This document shows positions 35,406 to 45,164 of a stretch of DNA of 64,000 bases, piece after piece; positions within the stretch are counted from its first letter, which is position 1, and each line of letters opens with the position of its first letter. This DNA comes from an uncultured Eubacterium sp. (GTDB lineage: Bacteria; Bacillota; Clostridia; Lachnospirales; Lachnospiraceae). Location: contig URAI01000001.1 of assembly GCA_900545725.1 (NCBI GenBank), positions 73,437 to 137,436 on the forward strand, in the 5' to 3' direction. The position numbers and the translations under genes were made by a program. A model generated the notes under the pieces. It saw nothing but the letters and a program-made list of their open reading frames with translations. It had not been told where the DNA came from and did not search any database.

Positions 35406-36212
35406 TTAATGAAATATAATAATTCCGGCAATAATTATCACTACTGCCGCCGCTATATCAATAATGTTCTTCTGTTTTTCATTAAAACGTGAAAATATAT
35501 ATGATGAAATCTGTGGAAGTTCATCATCATCAGATAAATAAGGTTTAGTTTTTAATCTCTTCCTGTTATTGACAGAATGTCTTTTTTGAACTTCAGACTG
35601 CACTTTTCCGGTAAGATCATTATTATTTAACACCTGCTCATTAATATATATAAGATTATTTTTAAGCTGTAATATATTATACTTAATTACATTTTTATCA
35701 ACATCTAATATCTCAGATATATGCTTAATACTAAGCTCCATATATACATAAAGCTCCATCAGAATAATAAGTGGCTGCGGCATATTCTTATATTCTTCCG
35801 GCATACTGTTATACGCCTTAACACTTTCAAAGCCGTGACAATAATATCTTGTTATATCATAAAGAACAGCATCATCTGACACACAGTTATATATATCATT
35901 TAATTCCTTATCTACCTCATATGTAAATATCTCACCACTATTTTTTTGAATTGTCATATACATTGACTTTATTGCATATATTGCTACATCTTCATGCACA
36001 TCTATTACATTTCTTCCGTTCAGTCTGGAAATGTATTTTTTTAATATTATACCAGTTATCTTATGGCTCTTCTCATCCCCATATACAGGTCTTACAAGTG
36101 TATATACCTCATCGTATAATATACCCTCAATTTCTTTTTCTTCACCTGTATGTCCATTACAAGCACGTTCAACCATATGCTGTAAATGTATCATCGTTTC
36201 CTCACTATGCAT
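35406..36212 (-). CDS. Sigma-factor-like protein with C-terminal membrane anchor
   Basis: 268 residues. It shares with the protein at 31083 the N-terminal 'LVRPV' helix and a region-4-like 'ILMELYVYMELSIKHISEILDVDKNVI' segment. It ends in one membrane helix (249-268), so it is tail-anchored with the DNA-binding-like part in the cytoplasm. There is no outer domain. An AAGGATGGTAAAG region precedes the ATG. It is probably a regulator of the glycan locus or a sigma/anti-sigma-like fusion; the function is not shown. Confidence 0.6.
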   Translation of the reverse strand: MHSEETMIHLQHMVERACNGHTGEEKEIEGILYDEVYTLVRPVYGDEKSHKITGIILKKYISRLNGRNVIDVHEDVAIYAIKSMYMTIQKNSGEIFTYEVDKELNDIYNCVSDDAVLYDITRYYCHGFESVKAYNSMPEEYKNMPQPLIILMELYVYMELSIKHISEILDVDKNVIKYNILQLKNNLIYINEQVLNNNDLTGKVQSEVQKRHSVNNRKRLKTKPYLSDDDELPQISSYIFSRFNEKQKNIIDIAAAVVIIIAGIIIFH

Positions 36213-36253
36213 ATCTTTACCATCCTTATAAATAAGTTAATTGTTCTCATCTG

Positions 36254-37150
36254 CTACATATGCCTTGAATCCTTCACAGCTCTCTTATAAGTCTCAAGTT
36301 CATACTTCCAGTCATCACCATGAAAATTTATTATATCAAACAATGTATTTCTTAATCTGACATTAATCCACATATATGCCCTGTTATATAATCTGTCCAA
36401 TAACGAACCATGACTTCTTACCATATCAATACGGTTTCTCATGCCATAATAGTCCTTCCATGTATAATGTCTTGGCCACTCCATTAAAGGCAGTGCCGTC
36501 TTATGGTTAATTACCGCATTTGTAATTACCAGAATCCTGCTATATTTTCTTATTCTTACACAATATTCTGTATCATCATACCATATAAAATATTTCTTCT
36601 TAGGATAGCCAATAATTTCAATAAGACTGTCTTTTATTACAACCCCGCAAAATGAAGCTGTATCGCATGAAAACACTCTGTTTTTCTTATATATATATTC
36701 TGGAATAGTCTTAAATCTAAAACCGGGATATACCATATTCCGCCTGTGATCAGTTATTATCCTGCCGTCTGTTATAACCTTGCCAGCAAAACATGACACA
36801 TCTTTATATATCTTTATCGCTCCTGATATCCTATACATAAAATCATGCTCAAGCATGGCATCATCATCAATTATAACATGCCAGTCATCCCCAAGCCGGT
36901 GTGCAGCTTTCAAACCATAATAAAAGCCTCCTGCTCCTCCTGTATTCTTCTTAAGCGTCTTAATAACTAAAGACGTACCACCTTTATAATCTTTATTAAG
37001 CTTCTTTAGATACTCATAAGTCCCATCATCCGACGCATTATTAATAATAACAATATGTGATGGTTTTACTGACTGGTTCAAAGCACATTCAACTGCCTCT
37101 TTTAACAGTTCACATCTGTTATATGTAACAATTATCACTGAATATTTCAT
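36254..37150 (-). CDS. GT2 glycosyltransferase, galactofuranosyl/rhamnosyl type
   Basis: 298 residues, without membrane helices. 'SVIIVTYNRCELL', 'NNASDDGT', 'NTGGAGGFYYGL' and 'IDDDA' match the GlfT2/rhamnosyltransferase branch of GT2. It is a cytoplasmic transferase. It lies before the tail-anchored sigma-like gene, 41 bp apart. Confidence 0.8.
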   Translation of the reverse strand: MKYSVIIVTYNRCELLKEAVECALNQSVKPSHIVIINNASDDGTYEYLKKLNKDYKGGTSLVIKTLKKNTGGAGGFYYGLKAAHRLGDDWHVIIDDDAMLEHDFMYRISGAIKIYKDVSCFAGKVITDGRIITDHRRNMVYPGFRFKTIPEYIYKKNRVFSCDTASFCGVVIKDSLIEIIGYPKKKYFIWYDDTEYCVRIRKYSRILVITNAVINHKTALPLMEWPRHYTWKDYYGMRNRIDMVRSHGSLLDRLYNRAYMWINVRLRNTLFDIINFHGDDWKYELETYKRAVKDSRHM

Positions 37151-37185
37151 ATTATCTACATTCCTAAATCTGTCTTATATATAAA

Positions 37186-37214
37186 GCCTGCAAACGACTG
37201 TGTCACCTGCAGGC
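37186..37214 (-). terminator. Hairpin downstream of galE
   Basis: GCCTGCA and TGCAGGC pair around a 15-base loop; on the minus strand the stem is followed by TTTATATAT. It could weaken read-through from galE. Confidence 0.4.
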
Positions 37215-37405
37215 TCCTATTTTACAGACAATAAATCATAATCCATGTCTGTATACGATGCTGTTATCATAGGTTATGGACAAATATCACCACATGACTT
37301 ATTTTTATAATTATTGTCTGTTCATTAAAATGATGCATATTCTATGTTAAAAGCGTCTTTACTTATAAACAGCCTTTAAACAGATTCATAAACATCATAT
37401 AAATA

Positions 37406-38422
37406 TTATTTTGCATATCCGTTAGGATTATTACTCTGCCAGTTCCATGTATCACGGCACATATCCTCAAGAGTTCTTGTTGTCTTCCATCCAAGCACCT
37501 TCTGTGCCTTATCTGAATCAGCCCAGAACTGTGGAAGGTCTCCGGCACGGCGTGGTCCAAATTCATACTTAATCTTAATACCATTAGCCTTCTCAAATGC
37601 ATTGACAATATCAAGAACGCTGTAAGGAGTTCCTGTACCAAGATTGAACACAGAAGTTCCCTTATGTCCGGCACCATATTCCACTGCCTTTAAATGTCCG
37701 TTGGCAAGGTCACATACATGTATATAATCTCTTCTGCATGTTCCATCAGGTGTTTCATAATCATTACCAAATATTGTAAGATGATCTCTTCTTCCAACTG
37801 CCACCTGTGCAATATAAGGCATAAGATTATTAGGAATCCCCTGTGGGTCTTCTCCAATTCTTCCTGACTTATGTGCACCGATAGGATTAAAATATCTTAA
37901 AAGAACTACTGAAAGCTCATCATCAGCCTTAGCAGCATCTTCTAATATCTGTTCCATCATAGACTTAGTCCAGCCATAAGGATTAGAACAGCTGCCCTTC
38001 TTCATTGTCTCGATATATGGAATATCATTTTCCTCACCGTATACTGTTGCTGATGATGAGAATACAAACTGGTGTACGCCTGTCTCTTTCATACATTCAA
38101 GAAGAGTAAGTGTAGTATCTATATTATTACGGTAATACTCTATTGGCTTCTGTACAGATTCACCAACAGCCTTTAGTCCTGCAAAATGTATTACACAGTC
38201 AATCTTATTCTCTGAAAATATCTTTTCCATAACAGCTTTATCCTTAACATCTGCTTCATATGATACTACTGTCTTTCCTGCAAGCTCCTGTATTCTTACA
38301 ACTGCCTCTGGTGAGCTGTTACAGTAATTATCAACTATAACAACATCATGTCCTGCTTCAAGAAGCTCTACTGCTGTATGAGAGCCTATGTATCCTGCGC
38401 CACCTGCTAATAAAATATTCAT
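37406..38422 (-). CDS. galE: UDP-glucose 4-epimerase
   Basis: 338 residues, full length. GGAGYIGSH at 7-15 binds NAD, and the catalytic Tyr-x3-Lys is in 'NPYGWTKSMME'. It supplies UDP-galactose for the glycan. AAATGGAGAAATAATT precedes the ATG. Confidence 0.95.
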   Translation of the reverse strand: MNILLAGGAGYIGSHTAVELLEAGHDVVIVDNYCNSSPEAVVRIQELAGKTVVSYEADVKDKAVMEKIFSENKIDCVIHFAGLKAVGESVQKPIEYYRNNIDTTLTLLECMKETGVHQFVFSSSATVYGEENDIPYIETMKKGSCSNPYGWTKSMMEQILEDAAKADDELSVVLLRYFNPIGAHKSGRIGEDPQGIPNNLMPYIAQVAVGRRDHLTIFGNDYETPDGTCRRDYIHVCDLANGHLKAVEYGAGHKGTSVFNLGTGTPYSVLDIVNAFEKANGIKIKYEFGPRRAGDLPQFWADSDKAQKVLGWKTTRTLEDMCRDTWNWQSNNPNGYAK

Positions 38423-38585
38423 AATTATTTCTCCATTTCTAAAATACTATCATCTATATATTCTATAGTATACTTGTATTTTTATAGTATATTTTTATAT
38501 AATTTTCATGCTTACATGCGGTCATACTATATCGGACAGTCCATAATAATCATTATAGTATTTCCTCATTTACAATATCCAGACA

Positions 38586-39992
38586 TCAGCCGCCCTGAAA
38601 TACTGCAATAAATGTTCTTAATATAATCTTGACATCTAACATAATACTCCAATTATCAATATAATCAAGATCCATGCTTACAATATCTTCAAAATCAGTT
38701 ATCGTCTTTCTTCCGTAAGCCTGCCACATTCCCGTTATTCCTGGCTTCATAGAAAGTCTTCTCTTATGATGTCCCTCATATTGCTTAAATTCATTAACTG
38801 TAGGTGGTCTCGTTCCTACAATACTCATATCTCCCTTAAATACATTAATAAACTGCGGAAGTTCGTCAATACTTGTCTTCCTTATAAATTTGCCCACCTT
38901 AGTAATTCTTGGGTCATCTTTCATCTTAAACATAAGACCGCTCATTTCATTTTTTGCCATAAGCTCTTTTTTACGTTCTTCGGCATCCATATACATTGAA
39001 CGAAACTTATATATATAAAAATATCTGCCATTCCTGCCAACACGCTTCTGCTTGAAAAATACAGGTCCAGGCGATTCTATCTTAATAGCCGGAGCTACAA
39101 AAATCATTGCAATAAACATAATCACAAGTCCCACTATCGAACCAATTATATCAATTATCCTCTTAATAGCCAGCTTTCTGTAATCATAGAACCTGTTAGC
39201 AAATGTTACAACCGGTGTCTTTCCCATCTTCTCAAGCTTCATATCATAATCTTTATATGCATCAAGAGTCTCAAGCTTGATATGTACAATAATCCCCATA
39301 TCTTCAAGCTGCATAACAACAGCTGATAATTCTTCTGCTTTATCCTGTCTGATACTTATATATACTTCATCTACTATTTCATTTTTCATATAAGTCATCA
39401 TATCATGTACATTGGCAACTACCGGAACACCATTAATATTGTCACCCTTCATATCCTTATCAATAACTGCTATTCCATATAACCTGTTTGCCCAGTTATC
39501 GATAGAAGAATATTTATCAACAATCCTGTCTGCCCTATCACTTGTTGTAATCACAAGAAGTCTCTTTTTATTTCTATACTTCTTTGTAAGATACAGCTTA
39601 ATTACCTCTCTTACAATTAACATTAGTATAACATTAATAATTATTGTCAAAACATACAAGCCTCTTGGGAAGTCCACAGAACTTTTATCTAACAACTGGT
39701 ATATTGCAATTATTGCTGCCAATATAATATTCGTCTTAAATACAGAAACAGTCTCCTGCATCAGTGTTCTTTTTGTATAATCTTCATTTTCTGTATGAAT
39801 AAGATATGCTATAAGAAATGTTGCTATAACAACTGTCAGTTTGGAATCAACCTGCCCAACTGAAAATCCCAACCCAAAGCCCTTATAATAATAAAGCCAT
39901 ATAAAGCCCGACATATAATAGCTTAATAACAATCCCGCAAAATCAGTTATAAATAATATTATATTCTGTATTCTTTGTTTATTTTGTAACAT
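38586..39992 (-). CDS. Polyprenyl glycosylphosphotransferase (repeat-unit initiator)
   Basis: 468 residues. Four to five N-terminal membrane helices, a Rossmann-like middle domain, and a C-terminal catalytic domain with 'KRIIDIIGSIVGLV', 'FFKQKRVGRNGRYFYIYKFRSM', 'SIDELPQFINVFKGDMSIVGTRPP' and 'PGITGMWQ'. This is the WbaP/CpsE type. It moves a sugar phosphate onto undecaprenyl phosphate and starts the repeat unit. Confidence 0.93.
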   Translation of the reverse strand: MLQNKQRIQNIILFITDFAGLLLSYYMSGFIWLYYYKGFGLGFSVGQVDSKLTVVIATFLIAYLIHTENEDYTKRTLMQETVSVFKTNIILAAIIAIYQLLDKSSVDFPRGLYVLTIIINVILMLIVREVIKLYLTKKYRNKKRLLVITTSDRADRIVDKYSSIDNWANRLYGIAVIDKDMKGDNINGVPVVANVHDMMTYMKNEIVDEVYISIRQDKAEELSAVVMQLEDMGIIVHIKLETLDAYKDYDMKLEKMGKTPVVTFANRFYDYRKLAIKRIIDIIGSIVGLVIMFIAMIFVAPAIKIESPGPVFFKQKRVGRNGRYFYIYKFRSMYMDAEERKKELMAKNEMSGLMFKMKDDPRITKVGKFIRKTSIDELPQFINVFKGDMSIVGTRPPTVNEFKQYEGHHKRRLSMKPGITGMWQAYGRKTITDFEDIVSMDLDYIDNWSIMLDVKIILRTFIAVFQGG

Positions 39993-40147
39993 ATAATTTC
40001 CTTTTTATCTTTATCTGTTATCTTCCCACAGCCGTCTTCAAAACCAACAGCTTATACTGGTATTATCTATTTCACCTAAACTTTTAAAATTATATCACTG
40101 CCTTATTATAATTGTAAAGTGAATATATTTCACGATTATAGATTTCA

Positions 40148-41110
40148 TTATCTGTCTATAAGCTTTATAACCCACGGACATATATATTTTACAAGTGTAA
40201 CAAATCTTGTCTTCTTTCCAAAAGTATCTGATTTTAATAATGCATGCATATATTTTTTTGATTCAATTTTTATCTCCTGTATCATATCAGGTCTGTTATG
40301 ATATACTCTTAATCTAGCATATACATTAATACATGTTCTGCAATAAGCTGCCTGTATTGCATCCTTGCAGGTTATATAAGAATATTTATCATTGTATAAA
40401 AACTGTTTCATTACCCACAGATATTCAAACCATTTCTCATTATAATCCCCCCAGAACTTCCCAAGCGCACTATCCTGTCTTAGGACATAGTAATATTGAG
40501 GTTCTTTAAGATACAAAATACTTTGTGCATATTTCATATAATCGACATTAAAAAGTAAATCTTCTGCTATCCTTGTTGAAGAATCAAATGTCAGATTGTT
40601 CTTTTTTATAATATCAAGCAAAAACAACTTGCTCCATACACTTCCAAATACGCCATGTTGACAGAACAGAAAATCGAACGCCTGCTGTCTTGTTATTCTG
40701 CCGGTATCAAAAAAATGTATACATTCTCTTTCCTGCCCACCGTCAATCACCTTATATCTGTTAAGGAGATAATCACCATTATTATCTTCCATCATTTTAA
40801 CATAGCTGCCAATCGCAGTCTCATCCATCCAGTCATCAGAATCAACAAACATAACATATTTTCCATGCGCATATTCAAGACCTGTATTTCTCGCTTTTGA
40901 TACGCCCTCATTCTTTTTATGTATAACCAGTACACGCTTATCTTTTCTATTATATTCATCGCATATCTTAGACGAACTGTCTGTCGAACCATCATCTACA
41001 AGTATTATTTTTATATCCTTAAATGTCTGTGCAAGCAGTGAATCAATACATTTTTTCAAATATTCTTCGACATTATACACAGGTATAATTATTGATACTT
41101 TTTCACTCAT
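40148..41110 (-). CDS. GT2 glycosyltransferase
   Basis: 320 residues from the ATG after GAATGGGGATTAAT. 'SIIIPVYNVEEYLKKCIDSLLAQTFKDIKIILVDDGSTD' and 'FVDSDDWMDE' are the typical GT-A motifs, including the DxD. It is a cytoplasmic transferase of unknown specificity beside the flippase gene. Confidence 0.87.
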   Translation of the reverse strand: MSEKVSIIIPVYNVEEYLKKCIDSLLAQTFKDIKIILVDDGSTDSSSKICDEYNRKDKRVLVIHKKNEGVSKARNTGLEYAHGKYVMFVDSDDWMDETAIGSYVKMMEDNNGDYLLNRYKVIDGGQERECIHFFDTGRITRQQAFDFLFCQHGVFGSVWSKLFLLDIIKKNNLTFDSSTRIAEDLLFNVDYMKYAQSILYLKEPQYYYVLRQDSALGKFWGDYNEKWFEYLWVMKQFLYNDKYSYITCKDAIQAAYCRTCINVYARLRVYHNRPDMIQEIKIESKKYMHALLKSDTFGKKTRFVTLVKYICPWVIKLIDR

Positions 41111-41192
41111 ATTAATCCCCATTCTATATGTAATTTCTAATCGGACATGAACAGTTGTCTGTTTTATTCATAGACACCACCTATAAAAATCC

Positions 41193-42713
41193 TTATCTTT
41201 TCAATATTCCTTTTACAAGTGCTTTTACCTGTCCAAATTCTTCAAACTTAAACAATGTTGCAAAAAACAATAAATTAGGAACTATAATACATATAATAAG
41301 CTTTACTATAAGCTCTGCTATACCAGTAAATGGCACTAATGAACACACAGTATATGTAATTATAGATATCACAATAGTAATAACCGTATAATATACAACT
41401 CTTATAACATATTTAGCCGCATTACGCTTGAATAATACCGTAAACAGATTATAAAAAAGCCAAGGCATACCAATAAAAATAATACTTATTACAGTAGATA
41501 ATAATACACCATACAATCCAAAGAACTGAACCATTATTATATTAAGTGCAAGATTAGTAAGTGCCGTTACCAGCGGTCTGTATTTATCCTCATGCCACAT
41601 TCCCGCTGCATCCTTATATGTAAGCAGAAGCTGCTGTATCTCATATACAAAGAAATATATACAAAAGCACACAACTTCACTCATTCCCAACATAAGCTTC
41701 TCGTTGCCATTCATCCATATATTCATAAATGGTTGCATAAGGCATACAATACATACTGTACAAAAGCCTGCTATCCATGCAATAAGAAATGTAAATTTCT
41801 TAAAATCATTGTAATTCTTCTCCTTTGTCTCAACTATGATACTATTGCCAATCCCTGCCGTACACGAATTAAATACAACTGCTATAAATGCTATCACCGA
41901 TGATATTATAAAAAAATAATTCTGATATATGGCAAGTACAGTAAGTCCCAAAAATGCTGATATTACAACTGTATCTGCTGAATTGACTATAACTGCACCA
42001 ATCTTAGACGTAAAGAGGTCTCTTATTCTTGAATTAATCTGTGCAACCTCTTCCTTAGGAAGGCTTCCCTTACATCTGTATTCAGGATACATCCTTGTAA
42101 CCACAGCCGCAGTAATAATATTAGAGGCAATCTGTAAAAGAATAAGCACAAGCACATACATATAATAGTTTTTTAAGAAAACAATCGTAAATATTTGCAA
42201 TATATATTTTATTGTGTCAGTAATTATCGTTACCTTACTTACAATATCATTTCTCTGATATGCCTGTAAGATTGAATTTTTATATGCATACAACCAGTAT
42301 GTAAATACCGTTGCAAGAAGATTCATCACATACAATACATATATATTAATTCCTTCCGGCACATCGCTTTTAATAAGATGTGGTACAAATGGAATTATCA
42401 CACAGCCTGCTGCCAGCACAACCATTCCAATTATCCTATAATATTTCCTATATAATCCCATAAGAGCGCAGATTGTATTATTGTCATGTTCGGCAACCGG
42501 TTTATACATACTATATACCATAGCACTACCAACACCAAGCTCTGCAAGATTAAGCACCTGAAGCACCGATGTAAACAGGCTGTTAAGTCCGAGATACTGT
42601 ACTCCCATAAAATATATCATTATCGTTCTCATTAAAAATGGAACAACTATCTGATATAGCTTAAGACATGTACCAAATATTATATTTCTTGTCGCATTTT
42701 TCTTTCTATTCAC
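41193..42713 (-). CDS. Polysaccharide flippase (Wzx-like)
   Basis: 506 residues with about 12-14 membrane helices. The N terminus 'NIIFGTCLKLYQIVVPFLMRTIMIYFMGVQYLGLNSLFTSVL' matches the MOP superfamily of O-antigen and capsule repeat-unit exporters. It moves lipid-linked repeat units to the outer face for polymerisation. It is followed by glycosyltransferases and preceded by the FrhB-type gene. Confidence 0.88.
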   Translation of the reverse strand: MNRKKNATRNIIFGTCLKLYQIVVPFLMRTIMIYFMGVQYLGLNSLFTSVLQVLNLAELGVGSAMVYSMYKPVAEHDNNTICALMGLYRKYYRIIGMVVLAAGCVIIPFVPHLIKSDVPEGINIYVLYVMNLLATVFTYWLYAYKNSILQAYQRNDIVSKVTIITDTIKYILQIFTIVFLKNYYMYVLVLILLQIASNIITAAVVTRMYPEYRCKGSLPKEEVAQINSRIRDLFTSKIGAVIVNSADTVVISAFLGLTVLAIYQNYFFIISSVIAFIAVVFNSCTAGIGNSIIVETKEKNYNDFKKFTFLIAWIAGFCTVCIVCLMQPFMNIWMNGNEKLMLGMSEVVCFCIYFFVYEIQQLLLTYKDAAGMWHEDKYRPLVTALTNLALNIIMVQFFGLYGVLLSTVISIIFIGMPWLFYNLFTVLFKRNAAKYVIRVVYYTVITIVISIITYTVCSLVPFTGIAELIVKLIICIIVPNLLFFATLFKFEEFGQVKALVKGILKR

Positions 42714-42730
42714 GGATGTGCCTCCAATAA

Positions 42731-43909
42731 TTATCTATTTTTATAGAACCCTTTTATAATACGCTTTACTTTTCTTACTACCTTTCTTGCAAATGACGGC
42801 TCAAGATACTTAACCAGCGTATCAATATCTGCACCCTTCTGCATTGCATTAAAGAACTTATTACGATTAAAATGCATTGCAACTGACTTTCTTGAATCCG
42901 ATTGTGGCGGCAGTGCCTTATCAGTCTCAGCTCTCTTATATATAAGCCTGTCACTTACCTTTTCAAATAATCTCAATCCTTTTTCTGAATTAATTAGAAC
43001 TACTGAAGCTCCCATATCATCGTCTAGCTCAGGCTTATAATTTTCTATACCCCAGCAGTCGCCCATTGTAATGTCTGACGGTCTTGTAAGTGATTTAAAA
43101 TGACATGCATGACACGATGGTCTTAAACATATATTTCCAAGAAACATATTCATATACTTGTTATTATAAAATGGCTCACATAATTCATTATTATCAAACT
43201 GTACTCTCATGCTGAATCTCTTCCAGCCAATACTCTTATCCCTGAAATTAACAGAATAAATATCTGAATTATTCACTTTCTTAAGATACTCTATATACAT
43301 TTTCCACAGCTTTGGAGAAGGAGTCCCATGACACAGCACATCTGCTGTCAGCAGATTATCATAATCTCTTCCTAGAAACTGCTTAAGTCCTGCTATCTGA
43401 CATGCAGTTCCTGTAAAAAACACCTTTCTTCCCTGTTTAAGTACCTTAAAAGCTTCATTATAAGTATCCCCTATGTCACTTTGTACATACTTACTTCCCT
43501 GTAAAATCCGCATATCACTCTCATTCTCTATATGTATATGACGAACCCTATAAGCATCATCATATGCAGCACCAAATACCACTCCGCCATCATGTAATAT
43601 CTCATGCGCAATAATGCCAAATATACCACCTGACGAGCTTTGTTTTCTTAACTGTTCATCCGAAGCATATGCTATATATGTCTGAGGCTGTTCACCTGCT
43701 ATCTTATCTTCATTCTCATTTTGAATATGCTCTGCATTAATAACCGGACATACCATATCACATTTCCCACATTTAATGCACACATTGCTGTCAGCTTTTG
43801 GATACCAGAAGCCCTCTTCATCTGCCTCCATACTTATACAATGTAATGGACATGCCTGTACGCAGGCATTACAGCCACAACATTCCTTTTTATCTTTAAT
43901 ATCTATCAT
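42731..43909 (-). CDS. FrhB-type iron-sulfur protein with N-terminal ferredoxin domain
   Basis: 392 residues. Two 4Fe-4S motifs at the N terminus (CCGCNACVQACP and CIKCGKCDMVCP) are followed by a coenzyme F420 hydrogenase/dehydrogenase beta-subunit domain with 'SSGGIFG', 'GTACQIAGLK' and 'GDCWG'. Such proteins are common beside polysaccharide pyruvyltransferases, but their reaction is not established. The ATG overlaps the stop of the polymerase-like gene (TAATG). Confidence 0.85.
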   Translation of the reverse strand: MIDIKDKKECCGCNACVQACPLHCISMEADEEGFWYPKADSNVCIKCGKCDMVCPVINAEHIQNENEDKIAGEQPQTYIAYASDEQLRKQSSSGGIFGIIAHEILHDGGVVFGAAYDDAYRVRHIHIENESDMRILQGSKYVQSDIGDTYNEAFKVLKQGRKVFFTGTACQIAGLKQFLGRDYDNLLTADVLCHGTPSPKLWKMYIEYLKKVNNSDIYSVNFRDKSIGWKRFSMRVQFDNNELCEPFYNNKYMNMFLGNICLRPSCHACHFKSLTRPSDITMGDCWGIENYKPELDDDMGASVVLINSEKGLRLFEKVSDRLIYKRAETDKALPPQSDSRKSVAMHFNRNKFFNAMQKGADIDTLVKYLEPSFARKVVRKVKRIIKGFYKNR

Positions 43910-45048
43910 TATTCCTGTACCATCTTTCTTCCCGCTCTTAATGGCAGCTTTACCGGTATTCCTTTACCTATAAGTGCCGGCATATCATCGCATATTATAT
44001 TTGCAAGAAACAGTAATGAAAAATTTCTGAATATATTACTTAAAAAACCTTCTGTTATTCCATAACATGCAAACATCAATATGCAAAGAAGAGCCGCTCT
44101 ATCACCTTGCTTTATCATCTTCTTTACAGCTATATAATATAATATACATAAAATAACTGTAAATAATATTCCGAACTTAAGCCACAATATCACATAGGAA
44201 TTATCCAGTATCAGACTTTTATTAGAGCTTGTAAAATTCCTTCCAAACAGACTATCACCATATTTTCCCATGAAATAATGTGAATTAGATACTCTTCCCT
44301 GTAACAGTTTATTAATTATCACTTCTATCACATTACCCGTATATATCTTTGATAAAAATATGCATACAAATGCACATAGTGGAAAAGCCCATGCCGCCAG
44401 CCTGGATATTTTCTTATTAAGATAATCTCTCTGTCTGAAAATAAGATATACTATAGATAATCCTACAACAGATAGCATACCTGTTCTGCTTACAGAAAAC
44501 TTATATAATATAAAATTAATTATCTGCACTACAAGCAGTGAACGCCATGTAAGCTTTTCATAATATACATATATCCCCATAAGTACTATAATAAAATAAT
44601 ACATATGGAGCTGGTTAGGGTGTTCAAATCCCAATCCATACCTTTCTGCCACCTGCCCTGTCATTCTTGTTATCTGTATATGTATATTCTGTCTTATTCC
44701 AAGCTGTGAGCTTATTATAATTGCAATGTATAAAACTACGGCACAATAAAATGTATATTTTAAAAGTTTTTTGATATCAATATTTTTAGATGCCACAAGA
44801 AAGGCTGCCAGCATAAGTATTGTCATAGCCTTTGAATTGATATATAACAGTAGTGCAAAGCCTACAACCACAATATCTGTTATTATCTCTCTTTGTGTAT
44901 GTGTCTCATTCCACAGCTTTATAATAAGACATATAAGCGAGCATAGTGCAAATATCATATATATGGTTGATTTTTCATCAAGCTGTAATATATTTCCTGC
45001 AAAAAATAATACAAACGCCATTAAATATAATTTAAAATTATTGTCCAT
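43909..45048 (-). CDS. O-antigen polymerase-like membrane protein (Wzy type)
   Basis: 379 residues from the ATG after AATGGAGAATATA. About 10-11 membrane helices with a long outer loop around 'GLGFEHPNQLHMYYFII' and 'VSRTGMLSVVG', a layout typical of Wzy/O-antigen ligase proteins. It probably polymerises repeat units. A second polymerase-like gene lies at 60923, so the locus may make two linkages or one may be a ligase. Confidence 0.75.
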   Translation of the reverse strand: MDNNFKLYLMAFVLFFAGNILQLDEKSTIYMIFALCSLICLIIKLWNETHTQREIITDIVVVGFALLLYINSKAMTILMLAAFLVASKNIDIKKLLKYTFYCAVVLYIAIIISSQLGIRQNIHIQITRMTGQVAERYGLGFEHPNQLHMYYFIIVLMGIYVYYEKLTWRSLLVVQIINFILYKFSVSRTGMLSVVGLSIVYLIFRQRDYLNKKISRLAAWAFPLCAFVCIFLSKIYTGNVIEVIINKLLQGRVSNSHYFMGKYGDSLFGRNFTSSNKSLILDNSYVILWLKFGILFTVILCILYYIAVKKMIKQGDRAALLCILMFACYGITEGFLSNIFRNFSLLFLANIICDDMPALIGKGIPVKLPLRAGRKMVQE

Positions 45049-45164
45049 TATATTCTCCATTCTCTATGTACCAAAGTAAACAATGCACCTTTCACCAGAT
45101 ATATAATCTTATATCTGTCTAAAATTCTTCTAAGGCGTATTTCACATCACATTATTTCTTAAGA

